Shown piece after piece: positions 52,778-60,871 of a stretch of DNA of 64,000 nucleotides. Positions within the stretch are counted from its first letter, which is position 1; each line of letters opens with the position of its first letter. The position numbers were made by a program, and so were the translations under genes. The notes beneath the pieces are model-generated. The model was not told the DNA's origin, searched no databases, and saw nothing but the letters and a program-made list of their open reading frames with translations. Origin of the DNA: Mucilaginibacter sp. PAMC 26640 (GTDB taxonomy: Bacteria; Bacteroidota; Bacteroidia; Sphingobacteriales; Sphingobacteriaceae); contig CP014773.1 in assembly GCA_001596135.1 (NCBI GenBank), forward strand, positions 4,464,001 through 4,528,000. The letters run 5' to 3'.

Positions 52778-53300
52778 CAGCCTCAGCAGTATTGGCAGGC
52801 GGGCATTCGTTCGCCTTGCCTTGCTTCTGAAACTATTGATCGTAAAGATGGTACCGCTAAGAACCCAAAAGCAGCATGTCGGGCGGTTGATTTTAATCGT
52901 CCGACTTTGCTGCTGAAAAGCAAAACGACTCGTACACCCGTTGGAACCATGCAGCTACGGCAGGCGGCTTCATTGCACCTCGCGCTTGCGCGCCGGGTTT
53001 CATTGCGCCGTCAGCCTCGCTGCCGCTGGCAGGAGTGAAATTCGTTCCTCATAACACACCTGCCTTTCCCATCACTCAAATATTATAATCCCATTTCACC
53101 GCATCCGGCAAAGTTACCGACCGGCAGGTGAAATGTAAAGGCTATACAAGCGAAGCATTTTAATTTGTTTTTTAGCGGTGCTTCGGCCTTGACATTTCAC
53201 ATGCCTTGCGCTTTTGGTGCCTAAGCGTTGAAAATGGGATGGGGTGTTTAATGTCATAAAGAGTGGAAAGTCATGTTAAGCAATAGTTGTAATTATGAGG
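52778..53300. other. GC-rich structured noncoding region
   Basis: No gene. Hairpins: an imperfect stem of more than 20 bp at 52870-52916 (AGCAGCATGTCGG against CCGACTTTGCTGCT), CATTTCACC/GGTGAAATG at 53092-53100/53127-53135 enclosing CCGG/CCGG, and CGAAGCA/TGCTTCG at 53151-53157/53179-53185. Composition differs sharply from the AT-rich genes on either side. Could be an origin, oriT-like or RNA element of the mobile element. Confidence 0.45.
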
Positions 53301-53313
53301 TAGCTTTGTTCAC

Positions 53314-53388
53314 TTATTTATAGTTTTCCTCAACTACTTCTATTTCCTCGGCTGTTAATTGAAAAATTTCATAGACTAAATAAGCCAT
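53314..53388 (-). pseudogene. C-terminal remnant resembling an Eco57I/PglX-type methylase-nuclease
   Basis: A short minus-strand frame from 53388 (open a few codons further upstream) to TAA 53314 encodes MAYLVYEIFQLTAEEIEVVE plus ENYK. The pattern of LVYELYGLTEEEIxIVE is the characteristic C-terminal end of Eco57I-type restriction-modification proteins. Everything upstream is gone, so it is a relic. Confidence 0.45.
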
Positions 53389-53488
53389 AATGTTGGGGTG
53401 ATATAACTCATAATTTTAATTGAATATACAGAGGAAGTGTTAAGAAACTTAGCATCGAGATCCATCGGACAGGATTTTATTGTGCTGA

Positions 53489-53620
53489 CGCCTTTATTTT
53501 AGTAGCAGAACATTTGATTTTATACACAAACTTACAACGCTCGAACAGGATGAATGTATTGCAATTGCAAAAGAAAACAACATGAGTTACAAAGAATTAT
53601 CTGGTTATGATCCGTTATGA
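53489..53620 (+). pseudogene. unidentified 3' gene remnant
   Basis: A frame with no start codon before its single internal ATG encodes FDFIHKLTTLEQDECIAIAK then ENNMSYKELSGYDPL. The amino-acid composition looks like real protein. Not recognised; probably the tail of a deleted gene. Confidence 0.35.
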
Positions 53621-53642
53621 ATTAACAAATTAAGCTGTTTTT

Positions 53643-55430
53643 CTACTCCCCATTTTCATCAAACAGCAATTTTGCAAAATCCCAAAATACACCTGGTGTT
53701 TGCCGGCGCTTTCTAAGCAGCCGTAGAAATGCGCCAAATGTTAAGGTGCTATCATAAAGCGCCTGAGTGATCCCCAGTTTTCCTAATGCTAAATGTCCCT
53801 CCTTGTAAGCCCAAAATTGTCTGATCATCAATCCCAGATCGTATTTACCATTTTTAAAATCATCCTGAAAAACTATTAAGGTATCCAAATCAATCATGAT
53901 TAGAGGTTTAACATCAATCAGATCCTGAACTTTGGCCAAATCAGTATCATTGATTAGTTCTGTTTGAAACCACTGATTGACAACCTCGTTTATTCCGGGA
54001 GTTGATAGGCTTTGATCAATGTAAAGTAATATTGGGTAAAAAGTCAGGTACTTGTACTTCAAATCACTATCGAAAGGCAAACCGTTTGCTATCGCCCGTT
54101 TGATATTGTTTATTATCTGCCTGACTGCTTTAGGCTCAACCTTTACTCTATCCTTTTTTTGTATTTCTTTATACCAAAGTTTGGCTTTTAACTCATCTGA
54201 AATCCGGCCGACATTAAAGGATTGTTTAGTGACCCCATTTATAAAAGTATCTTTAAGCTCAAATACGAAAACTTCATCCGAGGCGCGGGTATAATAATCA
54301 GGCTCGGCACTGAAGGCCGGGCCATATAATTTTCTTATTTGCTCACCAGAAAATTTGAGGTATTTACCATTATGGAATATCGAATCGAGCACCTGTTTTG
54401 ATAGGTATGATTCTGAAAACTCATCATTCAAATATCCTTTAAAATCTATTTTGGGGAATAATTCAGGTTGTTGTTTAATAATTCCGCTAAACTCAAAAAA
54501 TAAGGAATTATACACTTTATTGTAAACCAATAAATTATCGATAATTAAAAATTTATCAGATTCAATTTGAAATAATGGTTTAGATCGTGGCAATATAAAG
54601 TCATGAAGAGTAAAACCTGTATCTTCACTTTCAATTGCTAACGCATTTAAAAACATCCTTGATGTTTCAGCCCGTTGAGTGTTTGGATCAACAACTAAAT
54701 ATGCCAAGCCATTGATATTATTTTTAAGGGCATGATCTACAAGAGGAAATATAGCCTTGAAATATTCCTTCCAATTAGAAGCGCCATACGATTTTAAAAA
54801 CACCTCAAGTATTTGCGGCAGATTGATTTGAGCAAATTGGAAAAAATATGATGCTTTTATAAACTGGCTAATCATGGCATCAGCAGCATCTATGTGATTT
54901 AGATCGTGATATGGCAATAACATGGTCGTCATTGTCAATCCAAGCATCATCAGTACCCCTCCACCTTTTGGAATGCTTTCTATTATACGCTGTGAGTTGA
55001 AGTTAGCAACATAAATTTCATTGATGAGCAGGTATGCTTTTAGAAGCCGTTCATGAGTCCCATCAACATCAGGTGGATGAATATTACGATTCTGAATGCC
55101 ATAAACTTCTAAAAATCGCTGTAACAATGTGAGATTCGACCACATGTTCAATAGGCGAAGGCTCTTCCATTCCTTTTCAGTGTAGCCATGGAGTATCCGC
55201 AACCTATATTGATTGACAAGTGGGGATTGAGAGCCAAACCAAAAGTCAAGTTCATCATCAAAAGATTTATATTTTCCTTCCCTTACAACAAAATTCAGTC
55301 TGGCAACAATTGGAAAAGCAACGTCAAAATCAACACCGGAGATTAAGGATAAAATCTCACCATGTTTGTCACCCGATAGTTCGGGAAACAAATATTTATA
55401 CTCCAGCATCGTCACGTTGTTTACCGTCAT
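53643..55430 (-). CDS. hypothetical protein with PD-(D/E)XK nuclease-like core
   Basis: 595 residues, no membrane segments of note. The first 350 residues are largely helical and unrecognised. At 376-394 the sequence EPDYY...VFVFELKDTF gives P377-D378 and E391-x-K393 with hydrophobic strands in between, followed by a helix containing Q438 (VRQIINNIKRAI), the usual order of a PD-(D/E)XK nuclease. Third gene of a three-gene run, 35 bases after the HEPN-GNAT gene. A nuclease effector is plausible; not demonstrated. Confidence 0.72.
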   Translation of the reverse strand: MTVNNVTMLEYKYLFPELSGDKHGEILSLISGVDFDVAFPIVARLNFVVREGKYKSFDDELDFWFGSQSPLVNQYRLRILHGYTEKEWKSLRLLNMWSNLTLLQRFLEVYGIQNRNIHPPDVDGTHERLLKAYLLINEIYVANFNSQRIIESIPKGGGVLMMLGLTMTTMLLPYHDLNHIDAADAMISQFIKASYFFQFAQINLPQILEVFLKSYGASNWKEYFKAIFPLVDHALKNNINGLAYLVVDPNTQRAETSRMFLNALAIESEDTGFTLHDFILPRSKPLFQIESDKFLIIDNLLVYNKVYNSLFFEFSGIIKQQPELFPKIDFKGYLNDEFSESYLSKQVLDSIFHNGKYLKFSGEQIRKLYGPAFSAEPDYYTRASDEVFVFELKDTFINGVTKQSFNVGRISDELKAKLWYKEIQKKDRVKVEPKAVRQIINNIKRAIANGLPFDSDLKYKYLTFYPILLYIDQSLSTPGINEVVNQWFQTELINDTDLAKVQDLIDVKPLIMIDLDTLIVFQDDFKNGKYDLGLMIRQFWAYKEGHLALGKLGITQALYDSTLTFGAFLRLLRKRRQTPGVFWDFAKLLFDENGE

Positions 55431-55465
55431 TTATTCAAATTTCCTAATTTCTATCGCGCAATCAA

Positions 55466-57412
55466 TTAACTCTTTGACTCATTGGGGTTATCGTCCTGAT
55501 CGTTTGCTGATTCGCCGGACTCGTCTTGTAATTCTTTCATTAATTCGGGCATATAGGCATTTAAGCTATCCCTCATTGCTTGTTCTTCCTGTTTAATATC
55601 CTTTAAAAATAACCTTAATTCATTATCGGATAACGTGCTTTTCCATGATTGACCAGTCTGTTTGAAACCTTCCCTTTGAAGAATGTTAATCATGCTGTTA
55701 CCATCTCTTATTTCAGTAGTTGCCATTAAATTTTGTTTCCCGTACAATTTCAGCAAATGTTTAAAAATTATAGATGAGAACCCTTTGCCCTGATGTTCTG
55801 GATGCGTATAAAAATATCCTGCCTCCCAATCATAATCATTTGCTAAATCTGGCAGGTTTGCTTTATCTGCTCCAAAATCACTTGCTGTTTTAGGTTTAAT
55901 GGCACCTATTGCAACAGGTTTGCCCCACGAGAATCCCATTGCAATAAGTTTGCACCTTTTTACCTTTTCTTCTGAAGGATTTCGAACTTTTCCTTGCTCT
56001 TCTAAAAGTTCAACAAAGCTGGCAATTTGTTCTTCAGTAAATTTAGAAGGTTCACCTATTTTGAATGACTTATCATTGATCCATGGAACAATTGTTCCGG
56101 TATTTTTCCAAGGATTGCCGTCTGTTCGATTTCTGTATTTACCTTTATAATCCATTATAAATAATAAAGCCAGTTCAACGTACCAAATGCCAAGCTGTAA
56201 TGCCTGGTATTTTGCCATTAAGTCTATTTTTCTCAATTCCGTACGCTTGGATTCCTGGCCGTGTACCAACGCATTTCTGATAAACGTAAAAGCTTCAGGC
56301 CCATCAATGACGTTAGGTAATGCGGCAAGCTCCTGAAATGCCGGAGGTACTGCTGCATCAATCTTTAATTGAAAAATGATCATACGGATTTTATTGGCAG
56401 CTGATAGTTTTTCAGCATCGCCACCAATTATTACCTTCTGTCGTTCAACAATTAACCAATTGTAGATTAATTCTAATGCTGTTTGAATTAAGATAATTGA
56501 ACCATCAACCATTCCCGCTTGTGAATTGGCCTCTACATACCAATGTATCGCGGTTTTAAGAAAGTCCTGGTCATTTTCATCTTTCCAGAGTTTATTGTAA
56601 GATTTCCATAAAGATTGCAAGTCGTTCAAATAATGGATATCAGACCAACAGTTTACGTGTTTATGTATATCAACTGTATAATTTGTATAATCAGTCCAAA
56701 GGTTCTGACCGTCGAAAGAACCCGTGTAAAACATTGGTGCTATTCGTCTTCCGTTCAAAAAATATAGAAAGTGATGAAAACGATCATGCCATTTATGCAA
56801 ATCTGACAGGCTCAGAGCCCCTTTGATATTCGTAATCTTCCCTAAATAGGTAATTAAGAAACCACCATCTTCGTTGAGCTTTTCCTGTCGAACTTTATAA
56901 TCGACAGTTTTGTCAAGAATGATCTTATAGGGCTTATCCTCAAGGGTTAACCGAGATTTTTGAAGTTTAACAGAACCATCAGTAATTTCCTTAACTGAAT
57001 CACCTAAATATTCCCGCATATTAGGTATGGCGAAGATTACTTCGTTAACGGCAATAGTTTTTTCGCCCCAGATAAATTCGTTAGCATGGCCCCCACAGGT
57101 GGCTTGTTCAGTCAAATTTAGATCGTAGACCTTTATTTTAGCCATAGACTGATTGTCTATCCAAATTTCATATTCTCCAGTTTCATTAAAATTTGGTTTA
57201 GCAGAAGTTGTAAAAGATGCCTTAAATTTTACCCCCATATCTGGAAACCATTTAAAGATGATGTCCCCATTTACCGGGAATTCCTTTTCTTCCCTTTTCA
57301 GAATGAAATCACCAGAATAAATTTTAAGAATTTCATTGGCTTCAGCCATGGAAACCAGAGATACATTTCTTAATGGAACATCTTTAAAGAATTCCTGCAA
57401 TTGATCAAACAT
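55466..57412 (-). CDS. HEPN - GNAT fusion protein with ApeA-like N-terminal part
   Basis: 648 residues. Residues 1-300 are beta-rich then helical (GDFILKREEKEF, WSDIHYLNDLQSLWKSYNKL) and resemble the N-terminal region of large HEPN (ApeA-like) abortive-infection proteins. Residues 300-420 form a HEPN domain with RNALVH at 379-384, the R-x4-H ribonuclease signature. Residues 480-600 form a GNAT acetyltransferase with HPEHQGKGFSSIIFKHLLKL at 537-556 and a following NLMATTEIRDGNSMINIL block. The C-terminal 45 residues are acidic and disordered. HEPN RNases and GNAT toxins are both known to attack translation; one chain carrying both is unusual. Confidence 0.8.
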   Translation of the reverse strand: MFDQLQEFFKDVPLRNVSLVSMAEANEILKIYSGDFILKREEKEFPVNGDIIFKWFPDMGVKFKASFTTSAKPNFNETGEYEIWIDNQSMAKIKVYDLNLTEQATCGGHANEFIWGEKTIAVNEVIFAIPNMREYLGDSVKEITDGSVKLQKSRLTLEDKPYKIILDKTVDYKVRQEKLNEDGGFLITYLGKITNIKGALSLSDLHKWHDRFHHFLYFLNGRRIAPMFYTGSFDGQNLWTDYTNYTVDIHKHVNCWSDIHYLNDLQSLWKSYNKLWKDENDQDFLKTAIHWYVEANSQAGMVDGSIILIQTALELIYNWLIVERQKVIIGGDAEKLSAANKIRMIIFQLKIDAAVPPAFQELAALPNVIDGPEAFTFIRNALVHGQESKRTELRKIDLMAKYQALQLGIWYVELALLFIMDYKGKYRNRTDGNPWKNTGTIVPWINDKSFKIGEPSKFTEEQIASFVELLEEQGKVRNPSEEKVKRCKLIAMGFSWGKPVAIGAIKPKTASDFGADKANLPDLANDYDWEAGYFYTHPEHQGKGFSSIIFKHLLKLYGKQNLMATTEIRDGNSMINILQREGFKQTGQSWKSTLSDNELRLFLKDIKQEEQAMRDSLNAYMPELMKELQDESGESANDQDDNPNESKS

Positions 57413-57504
57413 ATTGTTAATATATATAAAGTTGAGGGATAGGTTGGTAAAGTGTGATTAACAGTGACAATTATTAGTTTAGAAATAACTGGCGGATAAG
57501 ACTC

Positions 57505-58248
57505 TTAGTTTCTTAGTTGCAGATAAAGCAATGTCCTTGCGTCGTATCTGTCAGCCAAGTCGTCAAAGTCCTCATTCCTCAAACCATTTATGCTTCTATC
57601 ACCAGTAAAACATTTTAGATAATCTTCCATAAATGCTTTCAGGTTTTTAAAATCGTATTGTGCTAAGGAACCTCCTTTGCTTGCTACAATTTGTTCTGCG
57701 GGAATGACATAAACATCATTTTGTGAGTAAACAAAGACAAAGCTACCTGATGATATTTTGAGCATTCGGTTGCATTGCTCACGCAATCGTTCAAATTCTG
57801 AGCGGCCCATCTTAATTTGAATTAATCCTTTTTTATCCAGATAGACGGTATCAGGAAGTATCTGGGAATGAATTTCATTGCCTGTTTTAACTCCCGGATA
57901 AACAGTGCTTGACATAACAACGGGATCAGCTTCATATTTGGCCTGAGCAAGAAAACCTTTCTTTACTTTAAGGCCTGGAATATCAACATCCAGTAGCGTT
58001 GCTAAATCTGCCCCATATTGAGTTTCTGCAGCATTACGACCTCTATCACGTAAAGTTCTTGTGCTTATAGATATTGTACTTGGGTTCGGCGATTGAAAAT
58101 CTTCAAAATCTCTCTGGATATTAGCTAAAAGACGGTCGGTGATATTGGGTTCGGTTTCTATAAGTCCTTCTCTCAGGTCTGTCAACACACGTTCAACACT
58201 TCTGGAAATCTTTTGAGAAATGGTATCAACAACTTCTAATGGTATCAT
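57505..58248 (-). CDS. putative PD-(D/E)XK nuclease-like protein
   Basis: 247 residues and first gene of the three-gene run. Core motif: E75 in RNAAETQYGADLATLL with D81, then a hydrophobic strand and QAK at 102-104 (GFLAQAKYE), followed by a helix with Q158 (REQCNRML). This matches the E...GxDL...xxK order of restriction-endonuclease-like folds. The N-terminal 60 residues are helical; the C-terminal part (LKAFMEDYLKCFTGD) is unrecognised. It may act with the HEPN-GNAT protein; 92 bases separate the genes. Confidence 0.72.
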   Translation of the reverse strand: MIPLEVVDTISQKISRSVERVLTDLREGLIETEPNITDRLLANIQRDFEDFQSPNPSTISISTRTLRDRGRNAAETQYGADLATLLDVDIPGLKVKKGFLAQAKYEADPVVMSSTVYPGVKTGNEIHSQILPDTVYLDKKGLIQIKMGRSEFERLREQCNRMLKISSGSFVFVYSQNDVYVIPAEQIVASKGGSLAQYDFKNLKAFMEDYLKCFTGDRSINGLRNEDFDDLADRYDARTLLYLQLRN

Positions 58249-58295
58249 GATAGGTTTAAAGAGAACAAGATAGTAAAAATTGAAGAAGAAATATT

Positions 58296-58550
58296 GATGA
58301 AGCTTTGAGTAGAAATATCTTTATTAAGCCCTGTTAAAACAGAGTTTAAAGGTTTCGGCGATATCCTACAAAAAACCGAAAGAAGGTAAAGGAAGCCAGT
58401 AATGTAATGGAGCGGGCAAGTATCAGAACACGTGCTATAGAATGGAAGCTGCGTGATGTACGTGAATTACCAACTGGTACCGTCACAAATCTAATAGAAG
58501 AAGTTGTAAAAAATAACTTGTTAATTGAAGATGAATCAGAAGTTTGGTAG
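58296..58550 (+). pseudogene. rmuC 3' remnant
   Basis: Pieces in order: DEALSRNIFIKP (58296-58331), VKTEFKGFGDILQKTER (58333-58385), then after a one-base loss EASNVMERASIRTRAIEWKL followed by RDVRELP, ending at TAG 58548-58550. These are the C-terminal blocks of the RmuC DNA recombination protein, with internal deletion and frameshift. The remnant marks old chromosomal or island DNA near attR. Confidence 0.65.
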
Positions 58551-58617
58551 AAAGGAAATCCACAAAAATCCTTATATTTGTATTATAAGATTTGCAATTA
58601 ATCTGTATTTGAAAAGT

Positions 58618-58638
58618 GGTGAGTAATTCGGTGAGTAA
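58618..58638. promoter_or_regulatory. candidate right arm-type integrase sites
   Basis: Two direct copies of GGTGAGTAA at 58618-58626 and 58630-58638, twelve bases apart. The same motif occurs inverted near attL. Confidence 0.55.
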
Positions 58639-58691
58639 GAATTTATATCCACGTAAAATATTGAATATCAAGCCAAGATAAGGGCAATACA

Positions 58692-58710
58692 AATCCCTCC
58701 GGCTCCACTA
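58692..58710 (+). other. attR core
   Basis: Second copy of AATCCCTCCGGCTCCACTA, identical to attL. It is the original 3' end of ssrA displaced by the insertion. Confidence 0.92.
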
Positions 58711-58723
58711 GTTATGTTTTAAA

Positions 58724-58758
58724 AAATGCCCTTATTGCATCAATAAGGGCATTTTTTT
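58724..58758 (+). terminator. displaced original ssrA terminator
   Basis: ATGCCCTTATTG (58726-58737) and CAATAAGGGCAT (58741-58752) form a perfect 12-bp stem followed by six T, at the same distance from attR as the current ssrA terminator is from attL. Confidence 0.9.
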
Positions 58759-58778
58759 GTGACTACTATTTACAGGAG

Positions 58779-58832
58779 TGTAAAAAGTGGTGTAAAAACA
58801 ATCTCTTGAATTGATTTTTTTGTCTATATTTA
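58779..58832 (+). promoter_or_regulatory. direct repeats and candidate promoter before the dam operon
   Basis: GTGTAAAAA occurs at 58779-58787 and 58790-58798. TATATTTA at 58825-58832 resembles the -7 element, with TTG at 58806-58808 about 16 bases before it. The repeats could be operator sites or arm sites of another integrative element. Confidence 0.4.
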
Positions 58833-58860
58833 TTTAAAAAAACTTCAATAGCTATTTCAA

Positions 58861-59697
58861 TTGGATACTTGCACAGACCGCAATTTAAGATATAAACCCA
58901 TTATTAAATGGGCTGGTGGCAAAAATTGGCTGATCGATAGACTGAAAAAAATTATCCCAGAAAATTTTAATCGTTATCATGAACCCTTTTTTGGAGGCGG
59001 CTCTACCTTCTTTAATCTAAAACCTTCCGCAGGGGCTTGCCTTTCTGATACTAATGAAGAGCTAATTAATTTCTTTATTCAGCTGCAGAACGATTTTGAA
59101 AGTGTATTGAGTATACTTTCTACAAACGAAATTAGTGAAGAGTATTTTTATAGGTTGAGAGAAACAATTTTAGTCGACGATGTTGAAAGAGCTGCAAGGT
59201 TTTACTATTTAAATCAAACATGCTTTAACGGCCTCTATAGGGTTAATCAACAAGGCAAATTTAATGTCCCATACGGGAGAAACAATATCACAAATTTAAG
59301 TGATCACGATAAATTTTTAAAAATTCATGAAATGTTACAAACTTCTATAATAAGATGTTGTGATTTTGGAGAAACGTTAAGTGAAATAAATAAAAATGAT
59401 TTAGTTTTCTTGGACCCGCCTTATACGGTTGCGCATAATCTAAACGGTTTTATAGAGTACAATAAGAAGCTTTTTTCATGGTCAGATCAGGAACGTCTGG
59501 CAAAATATATTGCCAATATAATCGAAAAGGGCGCATTTTTTATTTTGACGAACGCAAATCATAGTTCGACAGTAGAATTATATAAACATTTAGGTAAGGT
59601 CTCTGAAGTTACAAGATTTAGTACTATTGGGGGAAAAGCTCAATCTCGTAAAAAAATATCTGAAATAATAGTTACTAATTGTCCTGAATTAATTTAA
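58861..59697 (+). CDS. dam: DNA adenine methylase (D12 class, Dam-like)
   Basis: 278 residues from TTG 58861; the frame has a stop just upstream and no ATG before the conserved start, so TTG is the only choice. AdoMet motif EPFFGGGSTFFNL (about 41-53), catalytic VFLDPPY, plus the N-terminal KWAGGKNWLI. D12-class enzymes methylate adenine, typically in GATC-like sites. AT-rich relative to the core genes. First gene of a four-gene run; 10 bases separate it from the phosphoesterase. No cognate restriction enzyme is adjacent, so it may mark self DNA for the other genes. Confidence 0.92.
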   Translation: MDTCTDRNLRYKPIIKWAGGKNWLIDRLKKIIPENFNRYHEPFFGGGSTFFNLKPSAGACLSDTNEELINFFIQLQNDFESVLSILSTNEISEEYFYRLRETILVDDVERAARFYYLNQTCFNGLYRVNQQGKFNVPYGRNNITNLSDHDKFLKIHEMLQTSIIRCCDFGETLSEINKNDLVFLDPPYTVAHNLNGFIEYNKKLFSWSDQERLAKYIANIIEKGAFFILTNANHSSTVELYKHLGKVSEVTRFSTIGGKAQSRKKISEIIVTNCPELI

Positions 59698-59707
59698 CCT
59701 AAACCAG

Positions 59708-60871
59708 ATGTCATTTTTAAAAATCGCTGTGATTAGTGACCTTCATTGTAAGCACAAAAGTGCTGAACATAAAAATTTGACGTCAACCATTTTGTATTCA
59801 AATGATATAGGTGTCGCTGAATTTAAGCATCCTGTGAAAGCTCTTTACAAGTTTATAAAAGCTCAAGAATTAAAAGCTGATATAGTTTTATGTCCTGGAG
59901 ATGTTACTGACAGTTCTGACGATCAAGGTTTACTTACAGGTTTTTCTTATCTTGAGAAAATATCCAAAGCTTTAGATACAGAAAAATTGATCTTCACAAT
60001 AGGGAATCACGATGTCAATAGTAGAGATTCATTGGCAGATGATGTATTCAATAAATTAAAAAATATTGATGAAAAATATCCTCTACCAACCAAAACTGCC
60101 AATGATCACTATTGGCTACATGGATTTGCTGTAATAACAGATGGGGATGTTTTAATTTTGGTTTTTAATAGCTGTTACTCGCATCGCACTTCAGCAAAAG
60201 CACAAAAATCGAAAATTGATCAGCCCACTTTAGATAAAATAAATGCAGAATTGGCTCTACATAAGGTAGCAGACTTCAAGCATAAGATATTACTTTGCCA
60301 TCATCACCCATTAAACCATGCTAACATAGACTACGAAGATTCTGATGTTATAGACAAAGGGGACTTATTAATAGACTTAGTTGTCAAAAACGGCTTTCAC
60401 ATATGTGTCCATGGACATAAGCACGAGCCTCGACTTAGGACTGTTAGCAAGTTGCCCATATTTTGCTCAGGAAGCTTTTCTTCTTTGATGAATGTATCTG
60501 TCATTAAAGGGGACAATACATTTCATATGATTTATCTGAAAGAAACCGAAAATAAAGGGTATATTAAAACATGGGTACATCTACCTATGGTTGGATGGAT
60601 GACCCGCGATGACAGCCAATTTCCATCTTATGTAGGATTTGGATATCAGGGAAATATTGAAATCCTTGCTAAACAAATCGTTGATTTTTTAGAAAAAACA
60701 GGTTCTTCATTTATACAATTTGAAACACTTGAAAAGCAATTTGAAGATATATTATATTTAGACGAACAAGATCAGAAAAAACTTTCGACTATTTTGTTAG
60801 ATAAATATCATTGGAGTTTCGAGCCTAATTATCCAAACAAACCGCGGCTTCTTTTAAAACAAGTTATATGA
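59708..60871 (+). CDS. cytoplasmic calcineurin-like metallophosphoesterase
   Basis: 387 residues, no signal or membrane segment. Metal-binding blocks SDLHCKH (10-16), CPGDVTDSS, IGNHDVNS, CHHHPLNH and HGHKHEPR are complete. The C-terminal 110 residues are an extra domain rich in aromatic and acidic residues. Enzymes of this fold include nucleases (Mre11/SbcD-like) and nucleotide phosphodiesterases. Its stop overlaps the ATPase start by four bases, so both are made together; a nuclease or second-messenger hydrolase role is inferred. Confidence 0.88.
   Translation: MSFLKIAVISDLHCKHKSAEHKNLTSTILYSNDIGVAEFKHPVKALYKFIKAQELKADIVLCPGDVTDSSDDQGLLTGFSYLEKISKALDTEKLIFTIGNHDVNSRDSLADDVFNKLKNIDEKYPLPTKTANDHYWLHGFAVITDGDVLILVFNSCYSHRTSAKAQKSKIDQPTLDKINAELALHKVADFKHKILLCHHHPLNHANIDYEDSDVIDKGDLLIDLVVKNGFHICVHGHKHEPRLRTVSKLPIFCSGSFSSLMNVSVIKGDNTFHMIYLKETENKGYIKTWVHLPMVGWMTRDDSQFPSYVGFGYQGNIEILAKQIVDFLEKTGSSFIQFETLEKQFEDILYLDEQDQKKLSTILLDKYHWSFEPNYPNKPRLLLKQVI

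Larger units (their letters stand above)
58249..58690. other. right end of the element, no intact gene
   Basis: Holds the rmuC relic, tandem GGTGAGTAA motifs and the approach to attR. No other ORF is supported. Confidence 0.6.
34672..58710 (+). mobile_element. integrative mobilizable element inserted in ssrA (about 24 kb)
   Basis: Bounded by the 19-bp att direct repeats. A tyrosine recombinase lies next to attL, a mobilization module (HTH proteins, MobC, relaxase, accessory protein) in the middle, and cargo toward attR. It has no conjugation (VirB/Tra) genes, so transfer would need a helper element. Three IS copies and several broken genes show an older insertion that has decayed in places. 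Base composition is more AT-rich than the left flank. Confidence 0.88.
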
